Shown here piece by piece: positions 17,386 to 24,743 of a stretch of 60,805 nt of DNA. The notes beneath the pieces were generated by a model, which was not told the DNA's origin, ran no database searches, and saw nothing but the letters and a program-made list of their open reading frames with translations. The DNA is from Amycolatopsis rubida (GTDB lineage: Bacteria > Actinomycetota > Actinomycetes > Mycobacteriales > Pseudonocardiaceae), in assembly GCF_900115345.1 (NCBI RefSeq), contig NZ_FOWC01000028.1, positions 1-60,805 on the forward strand, written 5' to 3'. The position numbers were made by a program, and so were the translations under genes. The stretch's first letter is position 1, and every line of letters starts with the position of its first letter.

Positions 17386-17419
17386 GCCGCCGTGCCGTGG
17401 CCTTCACCGGCACGGCGGC
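17386..17419. terminator. Terminator hairpin between convergent genes
   Basis: GCCGCCGTGCCG (17386-17397) pairs perfectly with CGGCACGGCGGC (17408-17419) around a 10-base loop. It starts 8 bases after the peptidase stop codon and ends just before the stop of the VOC gene on the other strand. It has no strong T-run, as is common in actinomycetes. Confidence 0.7.
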
Positions 17420-17423
17420 TTCC

Positions 17424-17858
17424 TCAGTCCAGGCAGAACTCGTTGCCTTCGACGTCCCGCATCGGGATGCAGGACTCGTTCACCTCGTCCGCGACCAGCA
17501 CCTGCACCACCGACGCCCCCAACGCCGTCAGCCGTTCGGCCTCGGCCTTCAGCGCCGCCAGCCGTTCCTCGCCCACCAGACCGGTGCCCACGCGCACGTC
17601 GAGGTGCACGCGGTTCTTCACCACGCGGCCTTCGGGCACGCGCTGGAAGTACAGCCGCGGACCGACCCCGTTCGGATCGACGCAGGCGGACGCCGCGCCC
17701 TGGTGCTCGGCAGGCAGCGAACGGTCGAACTCGGCCCAGTCGGCGAACCCTTCCGGCGGCGGCGGCACGACGTACCCCAGCGCCTCGCACCAGAAGCGGG
17801 CGACGCGCTCGGGTTCCGCGCAATCGAAAGTGACCTGGAACTGCTTGACCGACCCCAT
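17424..17858 (-). CDS. VOC (glyoxalase/bleomycin resistance) superfamily protein
   Basis: This 144-residue single-domain VOC protein starts MGSVKQFQVTFDCAEPERVA, with RFWCEALGYVV as the first beta-alpha block. VKNRVHLDVRVG and the terminal MRDVEGNEFCLD form the second metal-ligand strand. It resembles the glyoxalase-like domain group that often shows no known enzyme activity. Potential metal ligands are His and Glu in HLDV and GNEFC. It lies 9 bases downstream of the peptidase S41-like gene on the same strand and may be co-transcribed with it. Substrate unknown. Confidence 0.88.
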   Translation of the reverse strand: MGSVKQFQVTFDCAEPERVARFWCEALGYVVPPPPEGFADWAEFDRSLPAEHQGAASACVDPNGVGPRLYFQRVPEGRVVKNRVHLDVRVGTGLVGEERLAALKAEAERLTALGASVVQVLVADEVNESCIPMRDVEGNEFCLD

Positions 17859-17867
17859 GCGCTCACC

Positions 17868-19142
17868 TTACCGGCGGGCTGCGGCCAGCGCCGGGTCTCT
17901 TCCGGCGGCGAGGTCGTCCGGGGCGAAAACCGGGACCCGGAGGTCCGGGCCGATGCCGGTGCCGTCGTAGGCGCGGCCGCGGGAGTCGAGGTACTCCTCG
18001 TTCGGCAACGCCACCGTCCAGCCCGGCTTCGGCAGCGTCCGCTCCAGCAGGTCCGAGAAGGCGCCCTGAGTGGACTGTCCGATCAGGACCGGCCGCGGAT
18101 GCCGGTTCAGCAGTGCTTGCAGGAAGGTCTCCCCCGCTGAGACGTCCAGGCTGCCGGTGAGGACCGTCAGCGGGCCGGTGTAGCGCGGCGCTGCCGCAGG
18201 GTGCACGAAGAACGGTTGCGGCACGGTGAACCGGGTCGGGTCGTCCGGGTCGTTGCGCGCGCGTTTGGCGTAGGCGAAATGCGGGACGCCGGTCAGCCGG
18301 GCGGCGACTTGCAGGCCGAGCGGGTCGTCCCCGCCGCCGTTGACGCGCAGGTCGAGGATCAGGCCGCGCAGCGTGTGCACCCGGTCGGCGGTGAAGATTT
18401 CGTCCAGCGCTTTCGCCAGGACCTTGCTGCTGGCAGCGAAAGTGCCGGCGTAGTCGTGGAATCCGCTGATCCGCAGGTATCCGCGGCCCTCCGGCAGGTC
18501 CGCGTAGGCGATGGCTCCGGATGCCCACCGCTTGATCGGCGCGCCGAGATTCGCGTCGGCTACGGCGATCGCGCGCGGGACAGTCGTGTTCAGCTCCGGA
18601 GTGCCTGGTCGCGGAAAAGAGCAGTGCCGGCCCGCCGCGAGCAGGCCGGCATGAGCGTCGTGCAGCGGACGGATCAGTCCACAAAGGATGTCGAAGAGCC
18701 GTTCCGGATGTGCGGCGGCCTCGCGGCGGGCAGCGTCCCCTTCGGACTTCCAGTCGACGCCTTTCGCGCCGAAGAAGGGATAGTTCTCGGCAAAGGTGTG
18801 CCAGAAGACGTCGAACAGGTCCGCTCCCGAAGCCTGGCACGCGGACGGCAGACCCCCCGGCACCCGACGCAACGACCGCGCGCCGAGGTTGTCGTCGAAA
18901 CTCATCCTGCCCGCCCGGACGGTGACGACCGAGCCTTCGTTCGTGGAAAACGTCGTGCCGTCGCCAGTTCCGGAAAGAGTGCCGGGCAGGCAACTGGCCT
19001 TGGTCACGTCGTAGGTCGTCAACTTGCCGCCGGACACCTGGACCAGCTGCCCGTAACCGTCGGTCCGCCAGACACCGTCCACAGTGGAAGGAGGGGCCGC
19101 GGTCACCGAGAGCATCGTCAAGCCCGCCAGAAAGATTCGCAC
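17868..19142 (-). CDS. Secreted peptidase S41 (tail-specific protease)-like protein
   Basis: About 424 residues with a short hydrophobic leader (VRIFLAGLTMLSVTAAPP). The C-terminal half has the S41 fold: LILDLRVNGGGDDPLGL, then VLTGSLDVSAGETFLQAL with the likely nucleophile Ser, and GPDLRVPV near the end. The expected catalytic Lys region reads IGQSTQGAFSD, with Gln where classical members have Lys, so activity may be altered. The GTG at 19142 gives a proper signal peptide; a longer frame upstream would run through the terminator hairpins. The start lies 14 bases after the T-run of the phosphofructokinase terminator. Confidence 0.8.
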   Translation of the reverse strand: MRIFLAGLTMLSVTAAPPSTVDGVWRTDGYGQLVQVSGGKLTTYDVTKASCLPGTLSGTGDGTTFSTNEGSVVTVRAGRMSFDDNLGARSLRRVPGGLPSACQASGADLFDVFWHTFAENYPFFGAKGVDWKSEGDAARREAAAHPERLFDILCGLIRPLHDAHAGLLAAGRHCSFPRPGTPELNTTVPRAIAVADANLGAPIKRWASGAIAYADLPEGRGYLRISGFHDYAGTFAASSKVLAKALDEIFTADRVHTLRGLILDLRVNGGGDDPLGLQVAARLTGVPHFAYAKRARNDPDDPTRFTVPQPFFVHPAAAPRYTGPLTVLTGSLDVSAGETFLQALLNRHPRPVLIGQSTQGAFSDLLERTLPKPGWTVALPNEEYLDSRGRAYDGTGIGPDLRVPVFAPDDLAAGRDPALAAARR

Positions 19143-19155
19143 GAGCCGAGGGTAG

Positions 19156-19222
19156 AAAAAAGCCGGGGGCGCACGGAATACCGCGCGCCCCCGGCACTGT
19201 GGTGGGGTTGCCCCCACCACAG
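19156..19222 (-). terminator. Tandem terminator hairpins after the phosphofructokinase gene
   Basis: Two perfect 11-bp hairpins lie side by side. The first met by minus-strand transcription is CTGTGGTGGGG/CCCCACCACAG (19197-19207 with 19212-19222). The second is GCCGGGGGCGC/GCGCCCCCGGC (19162-19172 with 19185-19195), followed on the minus strand by TTTTTT (19156-19161). This is the clearest Rho-independent terminator in the window. Confidence 0.9.
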
Positions 19223-19229
19223 GAGAGCC

Positions 19230-20255
19230 TCAGCCGAAGAAGACTTCGGCTTCCTGGTACCGCTCCAGCGGAACGGTCTTCAGTTCGGCCGTCGCCTCGG
19301 ACAGCTTCACGCGCACGATGTCGGTGCCCTTGAGCGCCACCATCACGCCGAAGTCGCCGTCGGCGACCGCGTCCACCGCGTGCAGGCCGAAGCGCGTCGC
19401 GAGAACCCGGTCGTAGGCGGTCGGGGTGCCGCCGCGCTGGACGTGGCCGAGCACGACCGCCCGCGATTCCTTGCCGGTGCGCTCGGAGATCTCGTCGGCC
19501 AGCCAGTTGCCGATACCGCCGAGCCGGACGTGCCCGAAGGCGTCCTTCTCACCGGTCAGCAGCTTCTCCTCGCCGCCCTCGGGCAGCGCGCCCTCGGCCA
19601 CGACGATGATCGGCGCGTACTCCTTTTCGAAGCGGCGCTCGACCCACTGCACCACCTGGTCGACGGAGAACTGGCGCTCCGGAACCAGGATCACGCTCGC
19701 GCCGCCGGCGAGGCCGGAGTGCAGCGCGATCCAGCCCGCGTGCCGTCCCATGACCTCGATGACCAGCGCCCGGTGGTGCGATTCGGCCGTGGTGTGCAGC
19801 CGGTCGATCGCCTCGGTGGCGATGGAGACCGCGGTGTCGAAGCCGAACGTGTAGTCGGTGGCCCCGAGGTCGTTGTCGATCGTCTTGGGCACGCCGACGA
19901 CGCCGATGCCGTCGTCGGTCAGCCGCTTGGCGACGCCGAGGGTGTCCTCGCCGCCGATCGCGACCAGCGCGTCCACGCCCTGGTCGGCGAGCACCTTGCG
20001 GATCTGGTCGACGCCGCCGTCGACCTGGTACGGGTTCGTCCGCGACGACCGCAGGATGGTGCCCCCGCGGGTGAGGATGTCCTCGACGTCGGCGAGGCCG
20101 AGCGGCCGGCTGTCGCCGGTCAGCGGGCCCTGCCAGCCGTTGCGGAAGCCGACGAACTCCCAGCCGTGCACCTCGACGCCCTTGCGGACCACCGCGCGGA
20201 TGACCGCGTTCAGGCCGGGGCAGTCGCCGCCCCCCGTCAGCACACCGACACGCAT
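19230..20255 (-). CDS. pfp: 6-phosphofructokinase, residues of the PPi-dependent type
   Basis: The 341-residue enzyme phosphorylates fructose 6-phosphate. The donor site reads GGEDT (101-105) and PKTIDND (123-129). Asp104 and Lys124 are the residues that mark pyrophosphate-dependent enzymes, whereas ATP-dependent E. coli PfkA has Gly at both places. MGRHAGWIALHSGL and the substrate-site motifs are intact. Amycolatopsis methanolica has a characterised PPi-dependent enzyme of this group, so reversible PPi-linked glycolysis is likely, though the donor must be tested. GGAGG lies before the ATG. The gene is divergent from the DAHP synthase leader. Confidence 0.9.
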   Translation of the reverse strand: MRVGVLTGGGDCPGLNAVIRAVVRKGVEVHGWEFVGFRNGWQGPLTGDSRPLGLADVEDILTRGGTILRSSRTNPYQVDGGVDQIRKVLADQGVDALVAIGGEDTLGVAKRLTDDGIGVVGVPKTIDNDLGATDYTFGFDTAVSIATEAIDRLHTTAESHHRALVIEVMGRHAGWIALHSGLAGGASVILVPERQFSVDQVVQWVERRFEKEYAPIIVVAEGALPEGGEEKLLTGEKDAFGHVRLGGIGNWLADEISERTGKESRAVVLGHVQRGGTPTAYDRVLATRFGLHAVDAVADGDFGVMVALKGTDIVRVKLSEATAELKTVPLERYQEAEVFFG

Positions 20256-20399
20256 CTGTTGCCTCCGTCTTTCCTCGCAGGGAGAGTGCAGTCACAGTCC
20301 GCGGACAGCGTAGCGGCTCGGATCTGGATCGGTGCAGGGCGGACCACCTGCCAATCCGGTCCGGATCGGGACGGTTCGAGGGTGTGTTACCGTGGCGGC

Positions 20400-20465
20400 G
20401 TGCAGCGCTATTTCTGGTTTACGAAGCCGGCCCCGGGTGGGCACGGCGGCGTGAACCTGCGCTGA
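20400..20465 (+). CDS. Aromatic-residue leader peptide upstream of DAHP synthase
   Basis: This is a 21-codon open frame with a GTG start. Codons 4-7 are Tyr-Phe-Trp-Phe, and the peptide begins VQRYFWFTKPAPGG and ends VNLR. It stops 80 bases before the DAHP synthase ATG, and a 9-bp hairpin follows the stop codon by 8 bases. All three aromatic amino acids that feed back on the shikimate pathway are present, as expected of a ribosome-sensing attenuator. A comparable Phe-rich leader (AroR) precedes aroF in Corynebacterium glutamicum. The ribosome-binding site is weak. Function is inferred from position and composition. Confidence 0.7.
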   Translation: MQRYFWFTKPAPGGHGGVNLR

Positions 20466-20473
20466 CCTCCACC

Positions 20474-20499
20474 CCGAGCCGGATCTCGAACCGGCTCGG
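20474..20499 (+). promoter_or_regulatory. Putative attenuator hairpin upstream of DAHP synthase
   Basis: CCGAGCCGG (20474-20482) pairs perfectly with CCGGCTCGG (20491-20499) around an 8-base loop. AGCCGG inside the leader (20425-20430) could pair with CCGGCT (20491-20496) instead, giving a mutually exclusive structure depending on ribosome position. No T-run follows, so it may act with Rho or by hiding the downstream ribosome-binding site. Confidence 0.5.
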
Positions 20500-20545
20500 C
20501 GATTCCCCCGCGGGTCGGTGTCCACCAGGAAGGAACCACCCGCTC

Positions 20546-21637
20546 ATGAGCACCCGCCTCGTCGCCGCCCCCGCCGACGCGAGCACGCTGGACAACCGCC
20601 GCACGACGTCGGTCAGTCCCCTCATCTCGCCCGCGCTGTTGCGCGAAGACCATCCCGCGGACGCCGCGGTCGCGAAAGTGGTGGAAAACGGCCGCACGGA
20701 AACCGTCGACATCCTCGACGGCCGCGACGACCGCCTGGCCGTGATCGTCGGCCCGTGCTCGGTCCACGACCCCGAAGCCGCTCTCGACTACGCCCGCCGC
20801 CTGGCCGCCAAGGCTGAGACTCTGCGCGAAGACCTGCACCTCGTGATGCGGGTGTACTTCGAAAAGCCGCGCACGACGCTGGGCTGGAAAGGCCTGATCA
20901 ACGATCCCGGCCTGGACGGCACCTTCGCCGTCAACAAGGGCCTGCGCCTGGCCCGGAAACTGCTCCTGGACGTCTCCGAACTGGGCCTCCCGGTCGGCTG
21001 CGAATTCCTCGACCCGATCACCCCGCAGTTCATCTCCGACATCGTCACCTGGGGCTCGATCGGAGCCCGCACCGCGGCCAGCCAGGTCCACCGGCAACTG
21101 TGCAGCGCCCTGTCCATGCCGGTCGGCATCAAGAACTCGACCGAAGGCGACATCCAGGTAGCCGTGGACGCGACCCGCGCCGCCGCCGCCTCGCACGTCT
21201 TCCCCGGCATCACCATGGACGGCCTGGCCGCCCTGGTGACGACCTCCGGAAACCCGGACTGCCACGTCATCCTGCGCGGCAGCTCCGCGGGCCCGAACTA
21301 CGACCCGGCCTCGGTCGGGGAAACCCTCGCCCGCCTGGCGAAGTCCGGCCTCCCGGAACGAGTGGTGGTGGACGCGAGCCACGGCAACAGCGCCAAGGAC
21401 CACGTCCGCCAGGCGGAAGTCGTCCGCGACCTGGCCGGCCGGATCGCTGCGGGAGAACGCGGAATCGCGGGCCTCATGCTGGAAAGCAACCTGGTCGCCG
21501 GACGCCAGGACCTGGTGCTGGGCCGCCCGGCGGACCTGACCTACGGCCAGTCGATCACCGACGCCTGCATGGACTGGGACACCACCGACGACCTGCTGGA
21601 CACCCTGGCCGCCGCCGTCCGCACCCGCCGCCGCTGA
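20546..21637 (+). CDS. aroG: 3-deoxy-7-phosphoheptulonate (DAHP) synthase, class I
   Basis: The 363-residue enzyme condenses phosphoenolpyruvate and erythrose 4-phosphate in the first step of aromatic amino acid synthesis. Class I (AroFGH-type) motifs are present: VIVGPCSVHD with the metal-binding Cys, RVYFEKPRTTLGWKGLINDP, GIKNSTEGD, DASHGNSAKDH, MLESNLVAGRQ and GQSITDACMDWD. It is not the class II type found in M. tuberculosis Rv2178c. The ATG at 20546 follows AGGAAGGA. The Tyr-Phe-Trp-Phe leader peptide and hairpin upstream suggest control by aromatic amino acid supply. Confidence 0.95.
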   Translation: MSTRLVAAPADASTLDNRRTTSVSPLISPALLREDHPADAAVAKVVENGRTETVDILDGRDDRLAVIVGPCSVHDPEAALDYARRLAAKAETLREDLHLVMRVYFEKPRTTLGWKGLINDPGLDGTFAVNKGLRLARKLLLDVSELGLPVGCEFLDPITPQFISDIVTWGSIGARTAASQVHRQLCSALSMPVGIKNSTEGDIQVAVDATRAAAASHVFPGITMDGLAALVTTSGNPDCHVILRGSSAGPNYDPASVGETLARLAKSGLPERVVVDASHGNSAKDHVRQAEVVRDLAGRIAAGERGIAGLMLESNLVAGRQDLVLGRPADLTYGQSITDACMDWDTTDDLLDTLAAAVRTRRR

Positions 21638-21643
21638 CCCGCT

Positions 21644-21730
21644 GTCCGTGAGGGGAACCCGCACGAACTCTGATTCCCTCAGGGTTCCCCTCACGACCCT
21701 CAACCGGAGGCGCGAGACCCCCTCACGGAC
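21644..21730. repeat. GTGAGGGGAA palindromic repeat after DAHP synthase
   Basis: CGTGAGGGGAACCC (21647-21660) pairs perfectly with GGGTTCCCCTCACG (21682-21695) across a 21-base loop. The same left arm, GTCCGTGAGGG (21644-21654), can also pair with CCCTCACGGAC (21720-21730). It starts within 10 bases of the DAHP synthase stop codon and probably serves as a terminator. Confidence 0.75.
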
Positions 21731-21830
21731 CACTCCGCCCATCGCCACCGGCACCGGCACACCCCATCGCGACCACGCACCCCACCCCCAACCGCAGCCA
21801 GTGCACCCGCCCCACCAGGCACCCACACCA

Positions 21831-21928
21831 CCCCCGCACCCCGATCCGAAGCCCCAAATGCGCACCATCAGCTTCGGGGTGCCCCACGCAAGCGACCGGG
21901 CGCAAGGTCGCCCCCAGGCGACGAGCCG
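21831..21928. repeat. Dispersed intergenic element, copy B
   Basis: This matches the element at 194-350 in its outer parts, with GCACCCCGATCCGAAGC and GCTTCGGGGTGC as imperfect inverted arms and GTCGCCCCCAGGCGAC as a second small hairpin. The 24-bp hairpin found in the loop of copy A is absent. It sits directly at the 3' end of the RNase AS gene, as copy A sits at the 3' end of the LuxR-type gene. Confidence 0.65.
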
Positions 21929-21934
21929 CCCCCG

Positions 21935-22423
21935 TCACCGCCGCCGAAAAGCCTCCTCGATAACCCCCCACCGCTGCAAGTTATGCCGAGCATCCGCCAA
22001 CGCGTCATGCTGATCCCCAGGCGCAGCAGGCAACTTGGGCTTCCCGGCGTCCTCCCACCGCTGACGGAGATCCCGGGTGAACCGAGGCAACTGCCGAGGC
22101 AACGCGGGCATCGGCCCCCACAACTGCGCCAACGCCACATGGTCGTAAGCCGCGAACCAGGCCCACAGCTCGATCCCCCCGGGCGGCTTCCCGAAGAACT
22201 CCAGCAGGTCCGCCCGGATCCGCTCCCGGCTCCGCCAAGCCGGATCCGCCGGAGACGGCAGTTTGGGCAGGACATTCTCCCGGACCCAAGCCCCGGCCCG
22301 CCCGGGGTCGAAGTCAGTGGACACGGCGTAGAACTCGCGCCCGCGCTCGTCAACGACACCGATCGACACCAGGTCAATCGTCACGCCGTCCTCGATAAAC
22401 TCGGTGTCGTAGAAAAAACGCAC
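21935..22423 (-). CDS. 3'-to-5' exoribonuclease RNase AS (DEDDh, polyadenylate-specific)
   Basis: This 162-residue protein has the DEDDh exonuclease signature. Asp6 and Glu8 lie in RFFYDTEFIEDG, another Asp in AAYDHVALAQLWG, and the His-Asp pair in DQHDALADARHNLQ. The family member Rv2179c of M. tuberculosis is a characterised RNase AS that degrades adenylate-containing RNA from the 3' end. Length and order of motifs agree. It lies 20 bases downstream of the PlsC-type gene, so the two are probably co-transcribed, as their relatives lie near each other in mycobacteria. Confidence 0.9.
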   Translation of the reverse strand: MRFFYDTEFIEDGVTIDLVSIGVVDERGREFYAVSTDFDPGRAGAWVRENVLPKLPSPADPAWRSRERIRADLLEFFGKPPGGIELWAWFAAYDHVALAQLWGPMPALPRQLPRFTRDLRQRWEDAGKPKLPAAPGDQHDALADARHNLQRWGVIEEAFRRR

Positions 22424-22443
22424 CGGGGAACTCTAGTGGGGCC

Positions 22444-23277
22444 TTAGCCGGCCTTTGTCTCCGGCACCCGATCGGCGTCCAGAGCCCGCGGCTGAGCCGG
22501 CACCGCGGGCTCCACCCCGGCCGCCTCGGCGGCGAGCAGCTCCTTGGCCTTGGCCGCGTAAATGTCCACGTACTCCTGGCCGGACAGCTCCATCAGCGCG
22601 TACATGATCTCGTCGGTGATGGACCGTTCGATGAACCGGTCGCCGGCCAATCCCTCGTACCGGGAGAAGTCGAGCGGCTTGCCGAAGCGCACCTCGAGCC
22701 GCCGCGGCCACCACATCTTGGAACCGATCGGATTGACCTTGTCGGTGCCGACCATCGCCACCGGGACCACCACGCCGCGCGATTCGAGCGCGATCCGGGC
22801 GACGCCGGTCTTGCCCTTGTACAGCCGCCCGTCCGGGGAGCGGGTGCCCTCGGGGTAGATGCCGAGCAGGTGCCCGTCCTTGACCAGCCGGGTCGCGGTG
22901 TCGAGCGCGGCCTGCGCGGCGTTGCCGCCGGAGCGGTCGATGGGGAACTGGCCGACGCCGGTGAAGAACCACTTCTTGAGCAGGCCCTTGAACCCGGGCT
23001 CGGTGAAGTACTCCGACTTCGCCGGGAAGGTGACCTTGCGCTTGACCCGCAACGGCATGAAGAACGAATCCGCGACCGCGAGGTGGTTGCCCGCGAGGAT
23101 GGCGCCACCCGTCTCGGGGATGTTTTCGGCGCCGACGACTTTGGTGGGCCACAGCGTCTTCAGCAGCGGCCCGATGAACACCCACTTCATCAGCCAGTAC
23201 AGCACCGGGTTCCAGTCCTTTCCTGCCCGCGCGGGCCCCGGCAGGTCAGCGTACGGAACAAGCACCGGCCCGCACAA
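22444..23277 (-). CDS. PlsC-type 1-acyl-glycerol-3-phosphate acyltransferase
   Basis: The acyltransferase HX4D motif is NHLAVADSFF and the second motif is YPEGTRSPDGRLYKGKTG. It probably adds a fatty acyl chain to lysophosphatidic acid at the membrane. The 277-residue frame begins with a GTG. A later start near VLYWLMKWVFIGPLLK would match the shorter mycobacterial relative Rv2182c and remains possible. Strong family features include GQEYVDIYA near the end. The C-terminal 30 residues are an Ala/Pro-rich tail without assigned role. It is upstream of the RNase AS gene. Confidence 0.88.
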   Translation of the reverse strand: MCGPVLVPYADLPGPARAGKDWNPVLYWLMKWVFIGPLLKTLWPTKVVGAENIPETGGAILAGNHLAVADSFFMPLRVKRKVTFPAKSEYFTEPGFKGLLKKWFFTGVGQFPIDRSGGNAAQAALDTATRLVKDGHLLGIYPEGTRSPDGRLYKGKTGVARIALESRGVVVPVAMVGTDKVNPIGSKMWWPRRLEVRFGKPLDFSRYEGLAGDRFIERSITDEIMYALMELSGQEYVDIYAAKAKELLAAEAAGVEPAVPAQPRALDADRVPETKAG

Positions 23278-23423
23278 CGCGAGAGCGGGCGGTCACCCGG
23301 CGGCAGCGACCGATCTCACAGCGGGACCGGAAGGGCCCCCGCTTCCGGAGTAGGCCCCACAACCCGGCTTCGGCGTGAGAGCATGGGGAGACTCCACCGC
23401 TTCGATTCGGAAGGGCGTTCGTG

Positions 23424-24191
23424 ATGGGCGTGCTCGCCGGCGCGGAACCGTTCTCCCACCCGGGTTCCTCCGGGGCCGGCTTCCTGCTCTGCCACGGATT
23501 CACCGCGACGCCCGACGGCATGCGCGCCTGGGGCGGGCACCTGGCCGCCGAGGGCTTCGCGGTGCGCTGCCCGCTGCTGCCCGGCCACGGCACGCACTGG
23601 CGCGAGGCGAACCGGACGACCTGGCAGGACTGGTACGCCACAGTCCGCGAGGCGCTGCTGGCGCTGCGCGCGGACTGCGACCAGGTGTTCGTCGGCGGGA
23701 TGTCGATGGGCGGCACGCTCGCCCTCCGCCTCGCCGAGGAGTTCGGCGCGGACATCTCCGGCATCGTGCTGGTCAACCCGTCGGTCACGCGGCTCGGCCT
23801 GGACGCCAAGGTGCTGCCGCTGCTGTCGCGGGTGGTCCCCTCGATCCGCGCGATCGGCAACGACATCGCGAAGCCCGGCGAGGTCGAACTGGCCTATCCG
23901 CGCACCCCGGTGCGGGCCGCGGCGAGCCTCGCCCGGCTGTGGAAGATCGTGCGGGCCGACCTGCCGAAGGTGACGCAGCCGGTGCTGCTGCTGCACTCGC
24001 GGGTCGACCACGTCGTCGAACCCGAGAATTCGCAGATCGTCCTGGACGGCATCTCGAGCACGAAGGTGACCGAGGTGGTGCTGGAGAACAGCTTCCACGT
24101 CGCGACGCAGGACCACGACGCGGAACTGATCTTCAGCCGCAGTGTCGACTTCGCCCGGCAGCTGCGGGCGGGACAGGTGGGTGCCGGATGA
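23424..24191 (+). CDS. Alpha/beta hydrolase, carboxylesterase or monoacylglycerol-lipase type
   Basis: This 255-residue hydrolase has LLCHGFTATPDGMRAWGGHL as the oxyanion region, nucleophile motif GGMSMGGTLAL, and catalytic Asp/His in LLHSRVDHVVEP and ENSFHVATQDHD. The pattern matches the Est30-type bacterial carboxylesterases and monoacylglycerol lipases. The ATG at 23424 follows GGAAGG; a GTG directly before it is an alternative. Its stop overlaps the ATG of the following membrane-protein gene (ATGA), so the two are translationally coupled. Substrate is unknown. Confidence 0.9.
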   Translation: MGVLAGAEPFSHPGSSGAGFLLCHGFTATPDGMRAWGGHLAAEGFAVRCPLLPGHGTHWREANRTTWQDWYATVREALLALRADCDQVFVGGMSMGGTLALRLAEEFGADISGIVLVNPSVTRLGLDAKVLPLLSRVVPSIRAIGNDIAKPGEVELAYPRTPVRAAASLARLWKIVRADLPKVTQPVLLLHSRVDHVVEPENSQIVLDGISSTKVTEVVLENSFHVATQDHDAELIFSRSVDFARQLRAGQVGAG

Positions 24192-24733
24192 ACCGGGGGA
24201 AAGGCGCGGACGGACCCGAGGACGTCGACGCCACGTTCGCCGAGATCGTGGCCGACCTCCGGGCCGAGGGCGTGGGCGTGTTCCTGGACGAGGACCCGTT
24301 CTCCGGCTCCTCGTCAGCCGGACCCGAGGCGTCCCCCGGAACCGAACCCGAAGCGGGCGAGGCCAAGCCGAAACCCGCCGCGGACCCGCCTGCCCCGGCC
24401 GCTCCCCCGCCGCCGTCGCCGGAGGGCTGGCGCACCGGCGGCACCGACTGGGACACCACGATGTTCTCCGGCGACCCGGCCGAGGACGACGAGCACTACG
24501 TGCCCCCGGAGCCGCCGCCGCTGCCGCGCTGGCGCAAGGGCGCGTTCATCGTGCTGCTGTTCTTCGTCGTCGGGCTCCTGCTGCTGATCGTGCCGAACCT
24601 GATCGGGGTCGGCCCCGCGCTCGCCACGCCGCTCGGCATCCTCTCGCTCGCCACCGGCATCGCGCTGCTCCTGCTGCGCGTGCGCCAGGGCCCGCCGCCG
24701 GGCGCGGACCCCAGCAACGGCGCCCAGGTCTGA
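24188..24733 (+). CDS. Membrane protein with Pro-rich cytoplasmic region
   Basis: This 181-residue protein has an acidic, Pro/Ala-rich N-terminal part (about residues 1-115). Two adjacent hydrophobic helices follow: GAFIVLLFFVVGLLLLIVPN and the next around ATPLGILSLATGIALLLL. A short C-terminal tail ends it. The N-terminal PEDVDATFAEIVADLRAEGV segment resembles the DUF308-like or other small actinobacterial membrane proteins, but I do not assign a family. It overlaps the esterase by four bases and is followed 10 bases later by the YbdK-type ligase. Confidence 0.8.
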   Translation: MNRGKGADGPEDVDATFAEIVADLRAEGVGVFLDEDPFSGSSSAGPEASPGTEPEAGEAKPKPAADPPAPAAPPPPSPEGWRTGGTDWDTTMFSGDPAEDDEHYVPPEPPPLPRWRKGAFIVLLFFVVGLLLLIVPNLIGVGPALATPLGILSLATGIALLLLRVRQGPPPGADPSNGAQV

Positions 24734-24743
24734 CCGGGCGGGC

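Noticed and set aside
20546..21637. Orthology of the DAHP synthase with M. tuberculosis Rv2178c, which also lies near RNase AS
   Set aside because: The protein has class I motifs (VGPCSVHD, SHGNSAKDH), whereas Rv2178c is a class II enzyme. The shared position is likely chance or functional replacement.
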